64,000 bases of DNA from Bdellovibrio sp. (GTDB taxonomy: Bacteria > Bdellovibrionota > Bacteriovoracia > Bacteriovoracales > Bacteriovoracaceae): NCBI GenBank assembly GCA_016187935.1, contig JACPIU010000014.1:1-64000 (forward strand), written 5' to 3'. Positions 52,935 through 62,140 of the stretch are shown piece after piece. Made by a program: the position numbers and the translations under genes. The stretch's first letter is position 1. The number at the start of each line of letters is the position of its first letter. The notes under the pieces are model-generated. The model did not search any database and had not been told where the DNA came from. It saw only the letters and a list, made by a program, of their open reading frames with translations.

Positions 52935-53672
52935 TCATTCTTCTTGTGTGTAGGGCATCTTTCGCATCTCTATCTTGGCCTTGATTTTTTCAATGAACTG
53001 GGCACATATTTTTCCATCCACCACATAGTGGTTAAACACCACATTGAGGGTGAATGATGAATTGCCACCGATGTCCCGTATTCCTCCGATTCCCATAATC
53101 AAGGTTTTGGAAGTACTGGGGAAAAAACTGAGGATGCTGCCCTGGCCGAGATTGCTGAATCCCATGCTGCCATAAGAAAGATAATCGCGCGGGAAAAGAA
53201 TTGCCCACAGTGCAAAAATAGGACGGTGCAACCAGGCGGGGATATAAAATAGTTTTTTCAACTTGATGAACAAGGGGAATTCTTCAATCGGCATAGTGGA
53301 AAGTTTCTTGTATTCATTTTCTATTTGTATCAGAGATTTTTTCATAACATCATGAAGAACATAAATGATGACAACGGGCCCTCCTTCAAACTCCTTGTGG
53401 ACTGCCACAGAAAATGAAAGATCATCAAAGATGATGACACGACTGCGCCAGGCGGTACGTTCAAGGACACTATTTAAGATTTTGAATTCCGGGTTATCCT
53501 GCAAAACCTCAGCAACTTTCTTCATGAAAAATGGCACAAAATTATTTTTCTTGTCGGGTGGTATTTGTATTTCCGTATTCAGGTATATGGGATGAACATT
53601 TTTGGCATTGGAAAGTTGAAGAATACTATTGGCGCATCTTCGATATCGACTAAGTTTTCTTATGGTATACAT
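52935..53672 (-). CDS. Stand-alone E2-type (2-oxoacid dehydrogenase) acyltransferase domain
   Basis: The 245-aa protein is similar to the catalytic domain of E2 proteins. It has YLNTEIQIPPDKKN, the SYGSMGFSNLG strand, and FNHYVVDGKICAQFIEKI with the HxxxDG active site intact. It has no lipoyl or subunit-binding domain, so it cannot be a normal E2; the acyl donor is probably CoA-bound. The ATG at 53672 was preferred to a GTG at 53681. Similar free-standing domains act in lipid or polyketide tailoring in other bacteria (inference). Confidence 0.75.
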   Translation of the reverse strand: MYTIRKLSRYRRCANSILQLSNAKNVHPIYLNTEIQIPPDKKNNFVPFFMKKVAEVLQDNPEFKILNSVLERTAWRSRVIIFDDLSFSVAVHKEFEGGPVVIIYVLHDVMKKSLIQIENEYKKLSTMPIEEFPLFIKLKKLFYIPAWLHRPIFALWAILFPRDYLSYGSMGFSNLGQGSILSFFPSTSKTLIMGIGGIRDIGGNSSFTLNVVFNHYVVDGKICAQFIEKIKAKIEMRKMPYTQEE

Positions 53673-53777
53673 AGGCCACACCGGAAGTTGCGCTTTTTAA
53701 TGACCGCCATTTTGGCGTACAGTGCGGGAATAACACCAAAAACAAGTCTTTGTAAACTGGCTTACAACCGTGGTCCA

Positions 53778-55829
53778 TTATTGTAGGCCAGTTTTTATCG
53801 GATGAAATTGGGTGATCGCTCTCCTCAAATCCAAGTGAGCATGAGTCTGGTTGACGGGGCCATAGCGTAGAGACAAGTAATATTTTGCCAATGCTTCAAA
53901 CTCAGACGCATTTTCCCATTGCTGCTGGGCCAATTGCTGCCAAACGTCCGATGATTGATGGACAATTTGCCGCTGGCCCGGGAACCACTTCCTCATTGAT
54001 TTCCTCCACTCGCGCGTGAGCGGATCGAGCTTTGGGGTGTGTTTATAAACGGTCCACCCGATACTGATGACAATCACAAGCAACATCAGGCCCGCGATTG
54101 TCCATAAAGTTTTTGAATATTGCCCCTGAAATCTCCATACTTGCCGCTGCTCATCTCGATCATAGTTGACCATCCACATATTGGTTCTTAGATAGGCCGC
54201 TTTCAGACGGCCTATGCCTTGGACGAGAACGATGTTTTTAAGCCAGGCCGACCATCCTGTGGCATTTGATCTTTCTCGCTGTCTCCAATGGGACTGGGAT
54301 AAGTTCAGTCGACCCGGAACCACGTAACTGGTGGGGTCGAAGCGTTGCCAACGGTGCTCTTGGGGCGACCAGTATTCTGCCCAAGCATGGGTATCGGAAT
54401 TGAGGAGTGTGAGGACACCTTGATCATTGAGTGGCATGGACAAAAAACCCACGACAATTCGTGCCGGGATATCCATCAATCGCAGCAAAAGAGCGGCACT
54501 GGCTGCGAAATGCTCGCAGTAACCTGACCGCCGCCCAAATAAAAAATCTTCGGCGGAACGATAAGTTCCCGGGGTTAAGGAATAAGAGAATTCACGGGAA
54601 AAAAATTGTCCAATGGCATCCACCGGGTCCTTGGCCAATTTGAAAGTTTGTATCAAGCGAGAGAATTGTGGGCCCAAGCTTGGGGGGACGTTTAAGTCTT
54701 GCGGGCGTGGAGGATCCGCAATCGCCTGGTCAGTCCATTCACCACGGTAAAAGGGCCGCTTTCCTTGGAAATAAATACCTGTGAAGGTTTGATCAGGATG
54801 TGAGTGAATAAGCATACGGGTTTTGGCCACGAGACGACTGGTGCCTTCTAAATTGACCAGAACTCCATCCCCCATGCCTTCATAGTACACCAAATAACTG
54901 ATGGCCCCGTCTGATTTTAGTGTGCTACCCGTTGGCGGAAGAGCATGTGAAATGCTTTTCTTCCAATGCCAGCCATTTTCCGTATCTCGTAAAGTTGCAT
55001 ATCTCCAATACGCCTGCATTTTCCGTGAGGGAGGTCGGTCAAAAATAACATTGGCGAAAACACTATCGTCTAAGACCAGTGAGGCCAGATCGCCAGGCGC
55101 AAGACTCGTGGATAGACCTGTTTTACCTTGTGGCCAATAGATGTTCGAAAAAAACTGGATGCGAGGAAAGAAGAGAAAACAAATTAAAGTAAGAGGTAAG
55201 GCCATGGCAATAAAGGTTGAGGCCATTTTCAAGGATTGGGGGATGAAAGACACTTGCTGTTTATAGGCCATACTCAGCAAATAAACCATGATGATGGCCA
55301 AGCCCAGGCCGACTGCTATCCATAAGAGTTGAGAGCACAAGAGTAATTCCGTCGTCCACAACAGAATAAAGATGAGTATCTGTATTCGACGGTCGCGCGG
55401 AAGCCCTAATTCGACATTTTTAAGGATAGGCAAAAAAACAAAAAAATTAATGGCATCTTCCGGTCGAAAGCGACCCTGTATATGGGACCAGGCCAGAGAA
55501 AGTGCCATGAGAAGCATGGCAAGACGTATCCAGGAACTGGCAGCGCGTGAGAATTTGGAAGAATATTTTTTAAGCATGACTGTAACCATCCACATGCCGG
55601 CACAACTGAGAATGATTCCCCAAGGCAGTTCACTCCAAATAGGCAACAAAACATAACACCATAAAATAAAAAAGCAGAAATCCCAGCTATACCCTTCGGA
55701 TTTTGATTTTCCAGGGCGTTGGCCTGCGGACTCGACGCCTGCGACGTGCTGGAAGCACGCCTCAGCGTCGCGCCTTGTCCGCCTACTTGAAAACCAAACT
55801 GCGAAGGGTATAAGAGTTTTGGTGCGCAT
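53778..55829 (-). CDS. Transglutaminase-like membrane protein (DUF3488/TgpA type) with in-frame repeat insertion
   Basis: The 683-aa protein has several N-terminal membrane helices. A transglutaminase core follows with Cys in RSGYCEHFAASAALLLRL, His in NSDTHAWAEYW and Asp in FDPTSYV. A C-terminal membrane helix and cytoplasmic tail (LDPLTREW) follow. The ATG at 55827-55829 overlaps the stop of the DUF58 gene by one base (TAATG), a sure sign of coupling. Codons 7-48 come from a 126-bp repeat element (55688-55813), so the native N-terminus was MRTKTL joined to about residue 49. It belongs to the MoxR-DUF58-transglutaminase operon, whose members have roles in envelope maintenance. Confidence 0.85.
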   Translation of the reverse strand: MRTKTLIPFAVWFSSRRTRRDAEACFQHVAGVESAGQRPGKSKSEGYSWDFCFFILWCYVLLPIWSELPWGIILSCAGMWMVTVMLKKYSSKFSRAASSWIRLAMLLMALSLAWSHIQGRFRPEDAINFFVFLPILKNVELGLPRDRRIQILIFILLWTTELLLCSQLLWIAVGLGLAIIMVYLLSMAYKQQVSFIPQSLKMASTFIAMALPLTLICFLFFPRIQFFSNIYWPQGKTGLSTSLAPGDLASLVLDDSVFANVIFDRPPSRKMQAYWRYATLRDTENGWHWKKSISHALPPTGSTLKSDGAISYLVYYEGMGDGVLVNLEGTSRLVAKTRMLIHSHPDQTFTGIYFQGKRPFYRGEWTDQAIADPPRPQDLNVPPSLGPQFSRLIQTFKLAKDPVDAIGQFFSREFSYSLTPGTYRSAEDFLFGRRSGYCEHFAASAALLLRLMDIPARIVVGFLSMPLNDQGVLTLLNSDTHAWAEYWSPQEHRWQRFDPTSYVVPGRLNLSQSHWRQRERSNATGWSAWLKNIVLVQGIGRLKAAYLRTNMWMVNYDRDEQRQVWRFQGQYSKTLWTIAGLMLLVIVISIGWTVYKHTPKLDPLTREWRKSMRKWFPGQRQIVHQSSDVWQQLAQQQWENASEFEALAKYYLSLRYGPVNQTHAHLDLRRAITQFHPIKTGLQ
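55688..55813 (-). mobile_element. Palindromic repeat element, copy 2, inserted in the transglutaminase gene
   Basis: The element is 126 bp with terminal inverted repeats TATACCCTTCG / CGAAGGGTATA (11 bp). It includes the 94-bp segment shared with 40661-40754. Internal inverted pairs (gcgacg...cgtcgc, cgtgc...gcacg) give a folded structure. The length is a multiple of 3 and the frame stays open, so it adds 42 residues. The TA at each end fits a TA target duplication, as in mariner-type miniature elements (inference). Confidence 0.75.
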
Positions 55830-56695
55830 TAGTTGATACCTCGGTGCTCTGGCCGAAGAGAGCTGAGGTAATAAGTCAAGCGCACTAAGAGTTGATTGTT
55901 GATGCACCAGTGCTCACCATTGGGCATTTCCACCGCGTTCCAGCTTTTGGGATTTTGCTGAAGCCAGAAGAGGGCCTGTCGGATTTTCTCCAACCTGCCT
56001 GACAGGGCAATGTCCTCTAGCACCAAGGTATGTCCTTCGGATATAGAAATCTCAGGCCGTATACCTACTAATTGATCGCTGGCGGCCATGCGACGCCAGT
56101 GAATACGTGCACCACTGTCAAGCGAATCAAGGACGATAGGATATCCTGGCGTCGAAGATTCAAAATTGGTTAATATGGAGTTGCTGAGTTCACTTTGTTT
56201 TCGGCCCAGCGGGGGACGTTTGACTGCGTAATCCTTCGGGCATGGAAGCACCATAATTTCTTTGTGAATGGTGAGATAGGTCCATGCCTGAAAAATCCCC
56301 AGAGGGGCCATAGAGGTGAGACGAATGGCCTGAACAGTATGGACACCGGGAGCAATCAAACCTGGAGTCTTTAGCGACAGGAAATCTTGTCGGTCGTTTA
56401 ATTGAAGAGAAATATTGCACATTTCATTGTCAAAATCTGATTTGAACTCAGCAGTGGAATTTTCATTCCAGCGCCAATCCATCAACCAATCCATCGATCT
56501 GGTCTTGGCCAAGGTCTGTTGAGTTATGATGGCCGCGATCAATAAAACGACAAACCATAGGAAAATGAAAAAAATCCCGAGAGGATTGCCATAGATCAAT
56601 GCAAAGATAATTCCCAAGAATGTCCCTAATAAATAATAGAGACCTTGACGTGTGGGCAAGATATAGATTTGCGAAACCCTAGGATACCGGAACAT
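55829..56695 (-). CDS. DUF58 protein
   Basis: The 288-aa protein starts at FRYPRVSQIYILPTRQGLYY with two membrane helices (LLGTFLGIIFALIYG and IFFIFLWFVVLLIAAII). A beta domain with PLGIFQAWTYL and the DUF58 region follow, ending at the transglutaminase start. The ATG at 56695 was preferred because an earlier in-frame start at 56806 lies inside the MoxR gene. Function is known only through the operon with MoxR ATPases. Confidence 0.85.
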   Translation of the reverse strand: MFRYPRVSQIYILPTRQGLYYLLGTFLGIIFALIYGNPLGIFFIFLWFVVLLIAAIITQQTLAKTRSMDWLMDWRWNENSTAEFKSDFDNEMCNISLQLNDRQDFLSLKTPGLIAPGVHTVQAIRLTSMAPLGIFQAWTYLTIHKEIMVLPCPKDYAVKRPPLGRKQSELSNSILTNFESSTPGYPIVLDSLDSGARIHWRRMAASDQLVGIRPEISISEGHTLVLEDIALSGRLEKIRQALFWLQQNPKSWNAVEMPNGEHWCINNQLLVRLTYYLSSLRPEHRGIN

Positions 56696-57608
56696 GCTCA
56701 AGAATTTGCGCCGCCATGGTTTGTCCAAACTCAACTCCTTTATCCCCACCCAGTCGATGGGCACAAACATAGGGGAAGGCCTCATGGATATGCGCCGGAA
56801 AGACAATTTCTTCCTGATCGATCAGGGCCAGGGCGCGAGAAATGAGGACGAGATCACGTCCCGCTCGGGTAGAGAGTAACATGGAACGTTTCGGCCAACC
56901 TCGTGCCGCCTCCAATAAGCGCATGATGTATCGTAAAAGATCGGGATGAATAAAGATTTTTTTTACCAGCTCTTTCGCCATACTAAAATGCTGGACATCC
57001 AAAAGTTGAGGCAATGACTGTACCGTTTGCAAGATATCAGTTTGCTGGATCATCTCGACTTCAATTTCAGGAGCAGGAATATCGAGTCGAAAAGAAATGG
57101 AGAAACGGTCGATTTGTGATTCTGGCAAAGGATTATTGCCCACTCCATCATTGGGATTTTGGGTTGCCATCACGATAAAAGGCATGGGAAGAGGCAAGTC
57201 ATTACCATCGATGGAAATTTTTCTCTCTTCCATGGCCTGGAGCAGGCCACTTTGCGTTTTAGAAGGGGCACGATTAAGTTCGTCGACTAAGACCATGGGA
57301 GAAAAAATCGGGCCGGGTTTGAAAATAAATTCATGCTGTCCTGGATGCCAAATGGTGGGACCAATAATATCAGAAGGAAGCATATCGTTGGTACATTGAA
57401 TTCTCTTAAGCGAGAGACCTGAAAGACGCGCCAGCATTAAGGCAAAAGTGGTTTTCCCAACACCAGGAATATCTTCAATCAGGATATGGCCTCCCGTTAG
57501 CATCGCGGCCAGGGATACACGGGCCTGTTTTGTTCTCCCTTTCAGTTTTTCTCTGGTAAAATTGTGGAAATCACTGAACCATTTTTCCGCACCTGATGTG
57601 GGTAACAC
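56679..57608 (-). CDS. MoxR-type AAA+ ATPase
   Basis: The 309-aa protein has Walker A IPGVGKTTFAL, Walker B VLVDELNRAPSKTQSGLLQAME, sensor VMATQNPNDGVG and FPYVCAHRLGG near the end, the MoxR/AAA_3 pattern. The GTG at 57608 with GAGG was preferred over a TTG at 57650. It is the first gene of the operon with DUF58 and the transglutaminase-like protein, an arrangement known to act in envelope assembly and protein maturation. Confidence 0.93.
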   Translation of the reverse strand: MLPTSGAEKWFSDFHNFTREKLKGRTKQARVSLAAMLTGGHILIEDIPGVGKTTFALMLARLSGLSLKRIQCTNDMLPSDIIGPTIWHPGQHEFIFKPGPIFSPMVLVDELNRAPSKTQSGLLQAMEERKISIDGNDLPLPMPFIVMATQNPNDGVGNNPLPESQIDRFSISFRLDIPAPEIEVEMIQQTDILQTVQSLPQLLDVQHFSMAKELVKKIFIHPDLLRYIMRLLEAARGWPKRSMLLSTRAGRDLVLISRALALIDQEEIVFPAHIHEAFPYVCAHRLGGDKGVEFGQTMAAQILEHVPVS

Positions 57609-57817
57609 ATTCACCTCGCAAGTATGAAAATTTCTCGCACCAACTATCAATTAGCAAAAAATATTCTACACTAGAACGGCTTACCTGCACACTTCCGATC
57701 AGAATTGGTCTATGCTATTTATTTAACTCTTAATTTAGATGGATTCTAAGGAGTGATTTGTTCAAGTTTTTTCCAATCGACCCAGCCATGGCCCCACAGA
57801 CAGGTAGATTAACAATA

Positions 57818-58867
57818 TCAAGATTCTGTCTGTGAAACTTCAACCAACAGATATCCCACCAGAAAACCAACAACATGTCCGAGATGATGAATTTTTCCCT
57901 TCGCTAAAAGCGGGTGTAAAAAAAGTATGTTCATAAGCAGATAGAGTAAAATAAAAAGATAGGCAGGGAATTTAAATGAATAGTGAAAACTTAGGGCCCG
58001 TCCCCATAAAACGCTTACTCGTCTGATTTCAAATTTTGTATGGGGAAAAATTCTCAGGAAGGCCCCCATCATGGCAAAAATCCCGGCACTACTACCCACT
58101 AAGGGGATCTTCATTCCGGAAAAACGATAAACCAATCCAGACATCGTTACGCCTAAAAAAAAGAGTATCAAGGCCTGGGCGCGCCCGATGTATCTCTCCA
58201 CATGACTTCCGAAGAGCAAATAAAAACAGGCATTGCCAGCGACATGACTAATATCACCATGAACAAAAGCATGTCCTGGTAGCGAAATAAGCTCTCTCAA
58301 AAGACCTGATTTTGGGATATATGCAAGCTTGGCATAGGCGAATTTACTTTTGAGTAATGCAAAAAACAAAACAGTCATGGATATTGTCAGGATTGGAAAA
58401 TCCAAGCTTTTCTTTTTTAAAGTTTCTTCATCGTGATGAACTCGAATTGTACCAATAAGCGTTTCCACCATCGCTTCGGGTGACAATCCTTGGTTTATTT
58501 CAAGCGCGAATTCTGAATCTCCAATTAAAAAATCTGCTGTTGTGTTAAGTTCAATCTCCTTGGTCTCGTCTTTGTCAAACCACAATAGATTGCAGCGAGT
58601 GCAAAAATCAAGAAGGATAGAGTTTTTGATTCCTTTGAAAGCAATGGCCCTGTATTTTTCGTGACAACAAAAACATTCCTTGCTGGTTGAAACACGCTCC
58701 CCTTTGTTGGCGTCTTCTGTGAACTGTTTAAAAACTTTTGTCGTTAAGGCCTTTTTTAAGTGATGCCCCATAATCCCGGAAGACTTGCATTCATAGCAAT
58801 GGAAAATAGGGAGATTGCCTTTGAAGGTTTTGAACAACTTATTTTTACAATAACTACAGTAAAACAT
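57818..58867 (-). CDS. Rhomboid intramembrane protease with zinc-ribbon N-terminus
   Basis: The 349-aa protein has two N-terminal zinc-ribbon-like Cys pairs (YCSYCKN with FHCYECKS, and CFCCHEK with FCTRCNLLWFDKDE). A linker and a six-helix rhomboid domain follow, with HAFVHGDISHVAGNACF, catalytic Ser in VGSSAGIFAMMG and His in HLGHVVGFLVG. The catalytic dyad is intact. It cleaves membrane proteins within the bilayer. The ribbon domain may select substrates. Confidence 0.92.
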   Translation of the reverse strand: MFYCSYCKNKLFKTFKGNLPIFHCYECKSSGIMGHHLKKALTTKVFKQFTEDANKGERVSTSKECFCCHEKYRAIAFKGIKNSILLDFCTRCNLLWFDKDETKEIELNTTADFLIGDSEFALEINQGLSPEAMVETLIGTIRVHHDEETLKKKSLDFPILTISMTVLFFALLKSKFAYAKLAYIPKSGLLRELISLPGHAFVHGDISHVAGNACFYLLFGSHVERYIGRAQALILFFLGVTMSGLVYRFSGMKIPLVGSSAGIFAMMGAFLRIFPHTKFEIRRVSVLWGRALSFHYSFKFPAYLFILLYLLMNILFLHPLLAKGKIHHLGHVVGFLVGYLLVEVSQTES

Positions 58868-58995
58868 AATCCTTTTCTGCGAACGCGATGGTAGGAATCA
58901 AGAGCAGCTGATTGTAAAGATTAAGCCATTATTTTTTTGCTGACAAGCGGCACATATTGGAAACTTTTAAACTTCTCTTCTTTGATTTAAGATTA

Positions 58996-59571
58996 ATGAT
59001 GATGGCCGTGAAATATATTGAAACTGAACGAATTTATTTAAGAGAATTCGAAAAGGGCGATGAACTCAATCTTCTCGAACTGGACAGCGATCCTGACGTC
59101 ATGAGGTATTTGACTAATGGGCAACCTTCAACTTTTGAACAAGTAAGCGCCGGCCTTTACCGTATTTTCACTCTCTATGAAAAGCATCAGCATCGCCTGG
59201 GATTTTGGGTAGCGGTTGAAAAATCCACTGGCAGTTTTATGGGGTGGTTTTTATTCAGGCCCTGCAAGCTTCGGCCCGATGATCTTCGTGTTATAGAGCT
59301 GGGTTATCGGCTTAAAAAGGAATTTTGGGGACGAGGTTTCGCTACAGAAATGTCAAAAGCAATCATCGACAAAGGTTTTCGGGAGTATGAAATTGACATA
59401 ATATTTGCAAAAACCATGAAGCTGAATCTGGCCTCGCAAAAGGTTATGAAAAAAATAGGTATGCTTTATGAAAAAGATTTTATTGAAAGTGAATTTCCCG
59501 GAGCTAATAAAGAGGCGGTGAGATATTCAATGACAAGAGAACAGTGGAACAAGCTCGTTCAGGTAGGATGA
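58996..59571 (+). CDS. GNAT acetyltransferase
   Basis: The 191-aa protein is of RimL type: IETERIYLREFEKGDELNLL, DSDPDVMRYLTNGQPSTFEQ, then VIELGYRLKKEFWGRGFATEM and KLNLASQKVMKKIGM. Several ATG codons (58996, 58999, 59002) can start it; I give the first. A TTG at 58957 in frame is less likely. Substrate unknown. Confidence 0.88.
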   Translation: MMMAVKYIETERIYLREFEKGDELNLLELDSDPDVMRYLTNGQPSTFEQVSAGLYRIFTLYEKHQHRLGFWVAVEKSTGSFMGWFLFRPCKLRPDDLRVIELGYRLKKEFWGRGFATEMSKAIIDKGFREYEIDIIFAKTMKLNLASQKVMKKIGMLYEKDFIESEFPGANKEAVRYSMTREQWNKLVQVG

Positions 59572-59850
59572 TAGTACCAGAATTCAAGGCTTTATTCGTT
59601 TTTTCATTCCTGTAAAAATTATCCGCGCTCTCAACGAACGCATCTTACTTGTTAAATTTCCACGCTCATCTTATATTTTTTTCACTCATCAGTGATTTCA
59701 ATACCCTCCGATGTCAAATGGTTATATATAAGGCCAATAACAACTGGGACACGAGCAGATAGCTTTGGAAATTAGGTACTCCTCACCAATTTCGTTGACT
59801 CTGATTATTTCGTGGTGAACTGCCGTGGAAAAATCGGGTGGAGAATTTGC

Positions 59851-60852
59851 ATGAAAAATTTATTGTTTTTTTCCATATTGATTTTCGTTTTATCCTTCAG
59901 TGGTGTCGGCCATGCATTTCCCAGCGGTTGTCGAATCTTCGGACACGAAACTCCAACGTTGCTTGCCCGGAACTTCCAGCTTACTTCGGCACAGAAGGCG
60001 GCCCATGAAGCAATCACCACCGACCTCTATAACGGTCGGGTCATTGCGGCCGAGAGGTTTAGCAAGAACGGAAACCGCACTGAGTTGTGGTTAGTACAAG
60101 TGCAAAACCCGGCAACTGGTAGGATTAGAAAGGCCCTCTTCAAGCCACGCCAGTACGGTGATAATGAAGGTTGGAACCGAGTGCCCATGGAGTATGTGGT
60201 TTATGAGATGGGACTCCTGCTGGGAATGGACTACATCCCGCCGTCGGCCTATCGCAAACAGTGGAACGGTAACCCGATTACAATTGGTGGACAGACTTAT
60301 TCAGAGGGAGCCCTTCTCTTCTTCGTGTCTGGAACTCACGCCTTGCAATCGGTACCTGTCAGACAGTGGGATCTGAAGATGGATTACAAGGAAATCGACA
60401 AGGAACTCTTTTTGAGCGACACACGCGTACTTGATGTGCTTATGCAGAATCCCGATCGTCATGTCGATAATTTTATGCGTGGAGAGCATTGGGTGGATGG
60501 TGTCTACCGTCCCCTTCTGATCGATAATGCCGCCTCTCTTAGGCCAGGAACTAATACCCACATGGGACATCCCGATGCCTTCGGGTACGGACCGGTGGTC
60601 AAATTCCGCGAACAAACGCTCGAATATTTGAAAGGACTGACTCGGGAGAAATTGGAGAAACTGAGTGAATTTATCACCCCAGACGAAATCAACGGCATTC
60701 TCGCGCGCCGAAATGTCATTTTGGATTACGCTCAAAAATTGATCGATAAAAATGGCTATGACAATGTCGTTATCAGGCGGGGAACCAGCTTGCCTAAGAA
60801 TGATGCTGAGACAAAAAAAGAGGTCGCACACGTTTCCGCTTCTGGTTTCTAG
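59851..60852 (+). CDS. Exported FAM20C/PI3K-like kinase homologue
   Basis: The 333-aa protein has a signal peptide (LLFFSILIFVLSFSGVGHA). A kinase-like core follows: Lys98 in KALFKPR, Glu114 in MEYVVYE, catalytic loop QNPDRHVDNF (Asp202, Asn207) and the metal-binding LIDNAASL (Asp225). This pattern (DRHxxN followed by hydrophobic-D-N) resembles the FAM20C and PI3/PI4-kinase-like groups. A kinase with a signal peptide would act in the periplasm or outside the cell, where nucleotide supply is uncertain. GGTGGAG precedes the ATG at 59851. It is alone between the GNAT and UspA genes. Confidence 0.7.
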   Translation: MKNLLFFSILIFVLSFSGVGHAFPSGCRIFGHETPTLLARNFQLTSAQKAAHEAITTDLYNGRVIAAERFSKNGNRTELWLVQVQNPATGRIRKALFKPRQYGDNEGWNRVPMEYVVYEMGLLLGMDYIPPSAYRKQWNGNPITIGGQTYSEGALLFFVSGTHALQSVPVRQWDLKMDYKEIDKELFLSDTRVLDVLMQNPDRHVDNFMRGEHWVDGVYRPLLIDNAASLRPGTNTHMGHPDAFGYGPVVKFREQTLEYLKGLTREKLEKLSEFITPDEINGILARRNVILDYAQKLIDKNGYDNVVIRRGTSLPKNDAETKKEVAHVSASGF

Positions 60853-60885
60853 AATGGCTTCGGGGCGGTATCAGACCACCAGCTT

Positions 60886-61800
60886 TCAAGGCAAAAGATA
60901 GAAATTATAATTATTATGCTTCAAGAGATAGTGTGTGATACTGCCCAACCCAAAATGATGCAGTAATTGTGAGTGTGGAGACATAATCACAAGATTCGGA
61001 TCAATCTTGTGTAACATTTTATCCAAAGCAAGTGCATTGTCCTTATTAAGTGCAACATGGATTTCATGTTGGCACTCAACTCCTACTATTTTGAGCTTGA
61101 TCTCAAGTTCTTTTACCACTTGCTGCGCTTTTTGCCGCAATGATTCTATGGTTTTTTTTTGAATTTCCAAAGCGCCCGGCGCGTGAGGAAATGCTTCCAA
61201 ATTGAGACCGAGAAATTGCACGTCGACAAGACAGATAATGTGCAATTTTTGACGCAGTTGTTTCAGCAGATTGACCACTTTGACGACGGATTCATCTTGA
61301 TGAGAGATTGGATCAATGAGCATGCAAATTTTGCTGAATTCTTTGTCCTTTTTTTTGACTATCAAACTTTCTTTATTCAGATTAAAGAAAACCTTTTCCG
61401 CAAAGGTATTAAAAAATAGCCTGCTTATTTCTCCATGTTCCGATGCTCCGATTGAAATAAGACCAATGTCTTGATGTTGTCGTTTTAGATGTTTGATGGC
61501 GGCTGAAACAGACCCTTCAAAAACTTCAAAATCAAAGCTTTCTTTTTTCAAAGATATTCTTTCCAGTTGGGAAGCGATTTTCTCCAAGACAGTGACTTCG
61601 TACTTTTTATTCCAAACCGGGTCTAGCGCGTAAGTGGTATGTATTTTTTGAGGATGAAATGTTTTTTCAATCATGGGAGAGAGGCCATCTACAAAATAAA
61701 GCTTGGGCCTGAGATCAAGTGCCTGTGCCAAATGATAAGAGGTGTAAACAGTTGCATCGGACGCTTCATAAAGATCGGTTGTGACAATAAATTCCTGCAT
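60886..61800 (-). CDS. Universal stress protein, tandem UspA domains
   Basis: The 304-aa protein has two UspA halves: IVTTDLYEASDATVYTSYHL with DIGLISIGASEHGEISRLFF, then KICMLIDPISHQDESVVKVV with LVIMSPHSQLLHHFGLGSIT. The ATP-binding GxxGxxG motif is present only in a weakened form in each half. Function in stress survival is family knowledge. Confidence 0.85.
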   Translation of the reverse strand: MQEFIVTTDLYEASDATVYTSYHLAQALDLRPKLYFVDGLSPMIEKTFHPQKIHTTYALDPVWNKKYEVTVLEKIASQLERISLKKESFDFEVFEGSVSAAIKHLKRQHQDIGLISIGASEHGEISRLFFNTFAEKVFFNLNKESLIVKKKDKEFSKICMLIDPISHQDESVVKVVNLLKQLRQKLHIICLVDVQFLGLNLEAFPHAPGALEIQKKTIESLRQKAQQVVKELEIKLKIVGVECQHEIHVALNKDNALALDKMLHKIDPNLVIMSPHSQLLHHFGLGSITHYLLKHNNYNFYLLP

Positions 61801-62140
61801 GACAGCTCTCTGTTATTTCGCCCTTTATTATTTTAATTCAGGACCGGTCTTCTTTCTGCGACTAGGACTGCTTTGGGCAGTGATATACATCATATAAAAA
61901 GTTCCTACAGATTTCTGAACAGACTTACACTTCTTAGTTGGGCGCTTGACACACTGATGATCTATGACCTCCAAGAAAACATCGGCCGTCTAAAAAACCT
62001 ACAAAATTGCACCAAGAGTTCGCAGGGTTGGCCATGAATGAGGTGGCACGAGATTTGAATTGAAGGAAGTGCTCCCGGACATTCGTCCAGCACGGGGGCC
62101 TTTTCTTAAGATAAACGTATGGTCGACAAGGAGTGGGCCT
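61801..62140. other. Intergenic region with a leader hairpin
   Basis: There is no gene. 62069-62093 forms a stem (GTGCT...AGCAC outside, GGAC-ATTC-GTCC inside) followed by GGGGGCCTTTTC. Because nothing upstream reads in this direction, it may be an attenuator in the leader of the lipoprotein gene. Confidence 0.35.

Noticed and set aside
53778-55907. Transglutaminase frame starting at 55907 (709 aa)
   Set aside because: The part before 55829 lies inside the DUF58 gene. The TAATG overlap at 55827-55831 gives a better start.
61946-61967. TTGACA followed by TATGAC as a promoter
   Set aside because: Spacing is only about 11 bp, too short for sigma70.
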